Part shown: one piece after another, positions 57,901 through 64,000 of the stretch
Layout: each line of letters starts with the position of its first letter
Position numbering within the stretch: position 1 is the stretch's first letter
NCBI RefSeq assembly: GCF_037975245.1
Contig: NC_092576.1
Coordinates: 9,317,501-9,381,500, forward strand
DNA: 64,000 nt
Direction: 5' to 3'
From: Apostichopus japonicus
Lineage: Eukaryota; Echinodermata; Holothuroidea; Aspidochirotida; Stichopodidae
The notes under the pieces: generated by a model
Database searches by the model: none
Told to the model about the DNA's origin: nothing
The model's input: the letters and a program-made list of their open reading frames with translations, nothing else
Made by a program: the position numbers and the translations under genes

Positions 57901-60900
57901 GGTAGACAAAACTGCAAACTCTCTATGTGAGGCCTAGTAGGTAAAAACAAGGCCACAAACTTGCTATAAGCAATAAACACATTCAAGTACAAGAAAATCC
58001 AATTTCCCACATTCACTTAACACACTGTGGACTAGATAATGTTATAGAAGTGTTACATTCCCCCCTCCGCCACCCCGCCGCCCAACATCAATTGACAGTA
58101 CTGGGTGGATTCATTCAAATTAATTCAAACTGACCACAAGCACACCGAAAAGAAAAGTCAGTATAACAAAATAACAGCATGAATTGAAGGAATTAGGGAT
58201 GTTTTTAGTGTCACACAATGTGCCATTAATGAAATGGAAAAATATACTGCACTGTTATTTGGAAACCTCACCCCAACATCTAATTACTAATTCTATTTAG
58301 ACTTTGTAATTTAGATAAATACCAAATAACCCTTCTTCTTAACTCCAGGAAGTGTGTAATATTAGGTCTGTGATGTCAACATGATGATATTAGATGTTAC
58401 TCCAAATGACTACTATTCTATTGCAATATTGAATGCTTTGTTTGTCAGTAGATATCTGATTTATAACATTGTAAAGACTAGAACATCTATGGCCATGCAG
58501 CTCAATTGACGATTGTAAAGTGACTTGTATAAACTATTGTTTTTCAAACACCATGAGAGAAAACCATTTCATGTCAGTAACTGCCATGGTAAACACTACA
58601 TGTGGAGGAGAAACAAAACTCCTCTGCACTTTTGCAGCTATGACCAAAATTGTCTAATATGCAGCAAGAAAAGAATAAATTTGAAATGAGCGATTGACAT
58701 ACTACTGCATTGTAATCCTAATATGGATTGTATGTCAATGTAGGATTGAGTAACATACCAATCAGACATACTCTTCACAGCTTGCCTAAGCCCATTTTCA
58801 GATTTTCGTTTTGTCAATTAATATCCTTTCCACATAAATGTCCACATTTAAATTGACATAAAGACTTCCCAGAGTTTGACCCAAGGACTTAACATGGACA
58901 ATACTACCGGTGCAATGTGATAAACTCCAGTTTGACTTCAACCTAACAGCAAAGATAAGTATGATGGTCTCTTAAAGAGAAGCACACAAAGACTGCTGGG
59001 AGAAATTACCATGTACTGCAACCAATGTCATCTTTTCCCTTGTAATATGCAAAATATGACACCTTAACTATTCTGTTGTATATACTGCATATTGTGCAAC
59101 TTCATAGAAATAATTGCTTTGAATTATAATTATTGTAAATCTAAACACGCCTCTCAGAGAGCAAGTTTGCAAGCATCCTTTCATAAGTCTGCCAGTAGCT
59201 TCACATAACTTTTGACATTATATTACAGTGCCCTCTGTTTAAGCCACTATCAGCTGATTATTGTTACCAGCTTTATTCAAAATTAGATTCATAGCCAAAC
59301 GATGAACCTTAGGACATCCATATGTTTGTATGCTCTATTTTCTGGTAAAATGCATAGCAGAAATGTGAAAACAAAAAAGTAACAAACAGAATGATCTACA
59401 AGTAAACTAACCTTTTGTTAACACATACAGATCAACGGTAGGTACATCAATCAAAGCAAAATATTTGATCATTACCAGAATATACATAAAACATTCTCTG
59501 ATTATTTCTCAAAGCAACTGAAAGTCAGAAAAATATCTCACCAGAGAAACCCCTTCTTCTTGCATCATTGGGTGTTCAGCCTCTTCAAGATCTGTGAGAA
59601 ATATGAAAGTTTTGATACCAGTGTGGGCAATGACTTTTTACCTCTACAAAACATTAGGATTATATATTGTTCTTAAGAAGAGGACCCCAACAAAGTTCAT
59701 CCAAGCTTTATTTACAGGAATAATTGTTAACAATTTTCCCTTGCTTTGATCTCTCTGGTGACCTCAAATTGCCTTTGAACTCTCCAGCAATGGATAAGTG
59801 TCTTGTCCTCACTAGAGTGGATCCACATACAATGTATGAAGTCTAATTTAATTTGTGAGTTACCATGGGAGCAGCACTGTCCTAAAATTGTTTTGTGGTC
59901 AGATGTACACACACAATATTATTGCCAAAATATCACAAATCCACCGTTGGTCCTTTGAGAACCTGTTGAGGACCAGTTGTCTGATATGAACAAGAGTTGG
60001 CTCTTTTAACAGAACTCACAGAATCATCCTAACTGTACTTATTAATAATTTTAACAAAACCAAATAAACCTTGATCTCTAATAACTTAGCACACAAAGGT
60101 TACAGAGGAGTCAACTTATGGACAATTTAGATCGGAATATGGCCACGAAAATTCAAATAATCAACTTGAAAGTAGCTACTACAGGTCTCTCTCATTAATA
60201 TTCTTGAGATTAGCACCAAAATCAATATGGCTCTTCTACCCACTATGTGGCATATATGTACCAAGCATTGTTTCCTCTAAGAAAAATCCCATTGAGTCAA
60301 AATGGCTAATATCTGAATATTTGACTCACCACCGTCCTGGGGGAGGGTCTAAGGGGAGGGGTAAAATTCTGGGCAAATTATTTTATTGAACCCAAAACAC
60401 AATCGGTCAACGATTTCGTGACTTTTCACGATGTTACATTTTGCTGACAGTATTAGTACCAGGGGTGTAGCTAGGATTTTCAAAGTTGTAGGCATGACTA
60501 TCTGAGCAGAGCGCCACCATCTGTTGGTGCGGAGCGTACAAGAAAATTTTTGGTTTTACAAACCCCCCAGATGGCTGTAAACGGCCCTTCCCGATTGTTC
60601 ATTCTGTTTCCGTGGCCTCTTGGTAAATTGAGACACCTCATTCAATATTACTTTTAAACCCAAACAAGAGCCAAAGGGCACTATGGTTCCTTGCTTGTAA
60701 GGAATATTTACAAGGGAGCAGCACTGTCCTGAAATTGTGATGTGGTCCGATGTACACAGACAACATTACTGCAAAAAATATCACAAATCCACCTTTGGTC
60801 TTTTTGAGAACCTGTTGAGGACCAGGTGTCTGATATGAGCAAGAGTTGGCTCATTTTACAAAACTCACAGGGTCTAAGGGGAGGGGTAAAATTCTGGGCA

Positions 60901-62429
60901 AATTATTTTATTGAACCCAAAACGCAATCGGTCAATGATTTCGTGACTTTTCACGATGTTACATTTTGCCGACAGTATTAGAACCAGGGGTGTAGCTAGG
61001 ATTTTCAAAGTTGTAGGCATGACTATCTGAGCAGAGCGCCACCATCTGTTGGTGCGGAGTGTACAAGAAAATTTTTGGTTTTACAACCCCCCAGATGGCC
61101 GGAAACGGCCCTTCCCGATTGTTCATTCTGATTCCGTGGCCTCTTGGTAAAATGAGACACCTCATTCAATATCACTTTTAAACCCAAACAAGAGCCTAAA
61201 GGGCACTATGGTTCCTTGCTTGTAAGGAATATTTACAAGGGAGCAGCACTGTCCTGAAATTGTGATGTGGTCCGATGTACACAGACAACATTACTGCAAA
61301 AAATATCACAAATCCACCTTTGGTCTTTTTGAGAACCTGTTGAGGACCAGGTGTCTGATATGAGCAAGAGTTGGCTCATTTTACAAAACTCACAGAATCA
61401 TCCTAACAGTACTTATTAAGAATTTTAACAAAACCAAACAAACCTTGATCTCTAATAACTTAGCACACAAAGGTTACAGAGGAGTCAACTTATGGACAGT
61501 TTAGATCTGAATAAGCCCACGAAAATTCAAAGAATCGACTTGATAGAAACTATAGAGGTCAACGGAGGTCAACCTGAAGTCAAAGGTCACCCAAATGCAG
61601 GTCGACTATAGGATTACAATAGCGTAACTCCCAACCTTGACGGACATTTGGTTCTCAAGTTTTGGCAAAAATACTAGTTTTTGACCACTAATTGACCTTT
61701 GTTGAACTTGGATCACATGACCGTTATGTTTGGAAATGATTCCTTACCCTATTCACAACTACTCCTAAAATATCAACCATGTCGGACCCTGTCAATGAGA
61801 GTTATTGCTATTTTAATATTTTGGTTTTTGGCCTCTAACTGACCTTTGGTGATACAGGCACCAAAAACAATACACCTTCTCACTATGGCAGATCTATATA
61901 CCAAGTTTGAGTTTAGTCCAACTTTCCTTGTTGAGTTACAGTGTAACCAAGCAAGTGTCACAGACACACATACATACACACCCAAACACACACCAACCTG
62001 ACTACATAGGTTCAAGGAACCAAACAGGGAGCAAGATCTAAAGAAAGGAATATTGATAGAATGCAAATTCTTGTAAAAATTTCTCACTGCAAGAACTCCT
62101 CCTTGATGAACATTGGCATCATATAAATGTAATAATGAATTAATGACCTCAGCAAAGTTTAACCAGTTCTGGAACAATTCTTGGAGATATATGGAACGAA
62201 CAAGAAATGCCATAGTCAGTTTCACTATATGATCTGTCTGCCACATATTAATACATGTAGCATGTATTGGAAGAACAACTATGCTAACTCAAATCTATGA
62301 CTCAGAGGTTAAATGAATGTTACCATGAAGTATAAATCTGACAGACTTAATGGTTGACCAACTAAAATCCTATAAAGAATATGAAAAGCTTTACAGTGTG
62401 ATCTTACCTTTTTTCTTCTTTCTTGGGTT
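54972..62429 (-). CDS. Micro-exon gene, 3' portion (six exons, minus strand)
   Basis: Exons in transcript order: 62408-62429 (22 nt), 59542-59591 (50), 57087-57108 (22), 56796-56833 (38), 55831-55858 (28) and 54972-55063 (92, ending TGA). Every junction has AG and GT (donors GTAAG or GTGAG), and all five junction phases agree without adjustment. The peptide begins NPRKKKKD, continues LEEAEHPMMQEEGVSL, QQPVSNN, DAIEKCTALLSYL, KKQESLPDSG and LSSSPNSSTASRDLMELEA, and ends NPQDIEAAV. It is acidic and Ser-rich, with one predicted helix (AIEKCTALLSYL) and no domain I recognise. The 5' part was not found and probably lies past 64000. It could encode a disordered tail with alternative splicing. Confidence 0.65.
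55070..55820. other. Last intron of the micro-exon gene
   Basis: No other feature was recognised. Confidence 0.4.
57120..59530. other. Intron of the micro-exon gene
   Basis: A 2.4 kb intron without recognised mobile elements apart from a short C-rich run near 58060-58082. Confidence 0.4.
59868..60180 (+). repeat. Diverged repeat copy related to the 60.7 and 61.2 kb blocks
   Basis: 'gggagcagcactgtcct', 'ttgaggaccag', 'acaagagttggctc' and 'agaatcatcctaac' recur at about 60715 and 61239, the last block at 61395. Confidence 0.85.
60346..60869 (+). repeat. Recent ~0.52-kb tandem duplication, copy 1
   Basis: From 'gtctaaggggaggggtaaaa' onward this is matched almost base for base 526 bases downstream. 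Few substitutions separate the copies. Confidence 0.95.
60497..60600 (+). repeat. Conserved hairpin core, copy 6
   Basis: 'gactatctgagcagagcgcc', 'accatctgttggtgc', 'ggagcgtacaagaaaattt'. The change TTGGCGC to TTGGTGC keeps a G-U pair if transcribed. Confidence 0.85.
60872..61395 (+). repeat. Recent ~0.52-kb tandem duplication, copy 2
   Basis: Partner of 60346-60869. Its end joins sequence resembling 60014-60170, so the unit probably arose by unequal exchange within a repeat. Confidence 0.95.
61019..61122 (+). repeat. Conserved hairpin core, copy 7
   Basis: The duplicate of copy 6 within the tandem duplication. Confidence 0.85.
61396..62020. repeat. Interspersed repeat with AGGTCA-like motifs and CA-rich end
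   Basis: Shares 'caactcccaacc(t/c)', 'gacggacatt', 'actagtttttgacc', 'gatcacatgaccgtta' and a CA-rich end plus 'acataggttc' with the 50.7-52.8 kb element. Confidence 0.75.
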
Positions 62430-62773
62430 CTGAAGAGAAAAGAAAATATTATGTGAAACTTAGTTGAAACACTACAACAATTGATCATACTTTTAAATAC
62501 ATCAACTCACTCTGTGTTGAGATATTGGAACATCACATTCTACCATTAACTATAATACAAGGATCAATAACTATAATTTAAGGAATTTAACTATAATTTA
62601 AGAAAATTGAAACAATACATAAGGACATTCAGTACCTTGAACTCATTAAAGTTCAAGTTTAGTGTAAATGAAAATCGAAAAGTTATACTAAGCTTCAATC
62701 CACTGGATACACTTTGATTAATCATATTATATCATGCAATGTTGTAACAACTTAATGACAAAAAGAAACTTAA

Positions 62774-63386
62774 AGCAGCATTTTGCCTTTGGTCGCCATT
62801 TTCTACTATTTTGACATGTCCATCGATTTTTTGACATATACTGTATCAATCACAAAACAGCAAACTAAGATATTAGCCAAGTTTTTCCCTGTAAAACAAC
62901 GTTAATTGGCGAGTAATTAACTATATTTGCAGATAATGAGAAGAGTGTCCTCGACAAATTCCACAGTTAAAATTAATCGCATACAGTTCTGCCAAACGCA
63001 CTAGTTTGAATTCAACCAATCAGAGATGCAGGTTTAGTTATGAGCCGTTGCTAAATATAGATTCAATACTTTCTGTTGGTACAACCAAGGAGATGTAATG
63101 GAACTCCCTGGTACAACTGCCATATAGACTGTACACAAATCAAGCTTGGTGTTGGATTACGTATTGGTCAATGATGTTCGAAGTGTTTAAATATTCATAT
63201 TATGGGCGAGGTATATTGGGTTCTTACGGTAAATATCTTGGAGAAAAACAAAGTTGAAAGTTGCAAATTTTTCGACTTTTATGCAACCAAATGAAGTAAG
63301 ATTTAAAGCTAGTTATGTATGTTGTTATGGAATAGTGGAGTCAGTGAGGTTGAGAAAAATCATAGAAAAGGACGCAAAATGCTGCT
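62774..63386. mobile_element. TTAA-flanked MITE (613 bp)
   Basis: A perfect 13-bp inverted repeat, agcagcattttgc (62774) and gcaaaatgctgct (ending 63386), is bounded by TTAA on both sides (62770-62773, 63387-63390). Non-coding. Confidence 0.85.
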
Positions 63387-63390
63387 TTAA

Positions 63391-64000
63391 GAGTGACTTT
63401 TATTTAAGTAGCTGAAGTACTAAAGACAATTACTGATGACATCTTATAAGGTCACCAATCTTAAAAACAAGGTCATCATGGTAGATCTGATTGAGATAAT
63501 TTTCAATTGGATAAACCATCTCAACATAAAATAAGGGGCTTCTTCAACTTTACTGAAACTTGATAATGAAAAGATAAAATAATTACAATAAAGGAACACT
63601 TAATCTGGTGTAGCATTGCAAAACAGCCAAACTCTACACAAAACCAAGATTATGTATACAATTGGTTTATTGTTTGTACAATTACATGTATTAGTATATT
63701 TAGTACTTTATATGCAGAAACCATACATGAAATTAATGTGCAACTTCAACAACAGTTTATATGGTGTAGCATTGCACAATAGGCAAACTCTGCAAAAACT
63801 AAAGTTCTATGTTGACTTTTCATTATATTTTCAGTTAAATGGTATTTTCGTTACTTTATGTGCAAAAAGCATAAACCTCAAATTTACTGTACGAATTGTA
63901 AACTTTAAAAAAGACTATGTCTAGATGTTTTGAGCAGCACAAATTGACTCCAATGCACCCTTTTATTATTAGGATTAATCCTTGTCACCAACTGGATAGC
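63391..64000. other. No supportable gene
   Basis: The ORF at 63616-63924 is AT-rich and low in complexity, without recognised features. Upstream exons of the micro-exon gene were looked for here and not found. Confidence 0.45.

Noticed and set aside
61773-62246. Minus-strand 157-residue ORF
   Set aside because: Part of it lies in an interspersed repeat and it falls in an intron of the micro-exon gene; no domain or splice support was found. The segment 62040-62246 looks slightly protein-like but could not be placed.

Overview
This is a gene-poor, AT-rich stretch of an animal nuclear genome. It has spliced genes with GT-AG introns, tRNA-derived SINEs, CR1/L2-like LINE tails, a Mag/SURL-type Ty3/Gypsy retrotransposon primed by tRNA-Leu, a PIF/Harbinger relic and many non-autonomous hAT-like elements. 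Together these point to a marine invertebrate, most likely an echinoderm or related deuterostome. That placement is inference; nothing in the window names a species.

Layout. 1-232: last coding exon of an unidentified plus-strand gene. 233-6430: repeats, two hairpins, a possible signal-peptide exon (minus strand) and a LINE relic. 6430-12000: an old ORF resembling the SWIM/YqaJ-associated invertebrate family, split by a 5 kb hAT-like insertion (exact 8-bp target-site duplication). That insertion holds a decayed reverse transcriptase between long inverted repeats and further nested hAT-like elements. 12740-13290: a ~215-bp tandem repeat. 15800-16920: a LINE 3' half. 16942-22779: a hAT-like element that received a 5 kb Gypsy element. 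22856-24030: Harbinger transposase pseudogene. 25154-27218: a TTAA-flanked element carrying two small hAT-like insertions. 28560-30200: a 13-copy ~126-bp minisatellite. 31162-35900: a complete 8-exon secreted subtilisin-like (S8/proteinase K type) protease gene. 37400-38350: LINE and SINE relics. 39497-46478: a tyrosine-kinase-like gene reconstructed from eight small exons. Its catalytic motifs are degenerate, and this copy also has a stop codon and a frameshift. 47889-48939: another hAT-like element. 49064-52800: a tandem duplication and an element rich in nuclear-receptor half-sites. 52884-54951: two LINE tails. 54972-62429 (minus): the 3' part of a gene built from micro-exons of 22, 50, 22, 38 and 28 nt plus a 92-nt terminal exon, all phase-compatible. 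60346-61395: a 0.5 kb recent tandem duplication. 62770-63390: a TTAA-flanked MITE.

There is no operon or multi-gene system here. The only intact gene supported end to end is the protease. The most unusual items are the pseudokinase-like gene, the micro-exon gene, and the reverse transcriptase bracketed by inverted repeats inside a hAT-like element. Exon models were assembled by eye from splice signals, frame continuity and family resemblance; no database search or RNA evidence was available.
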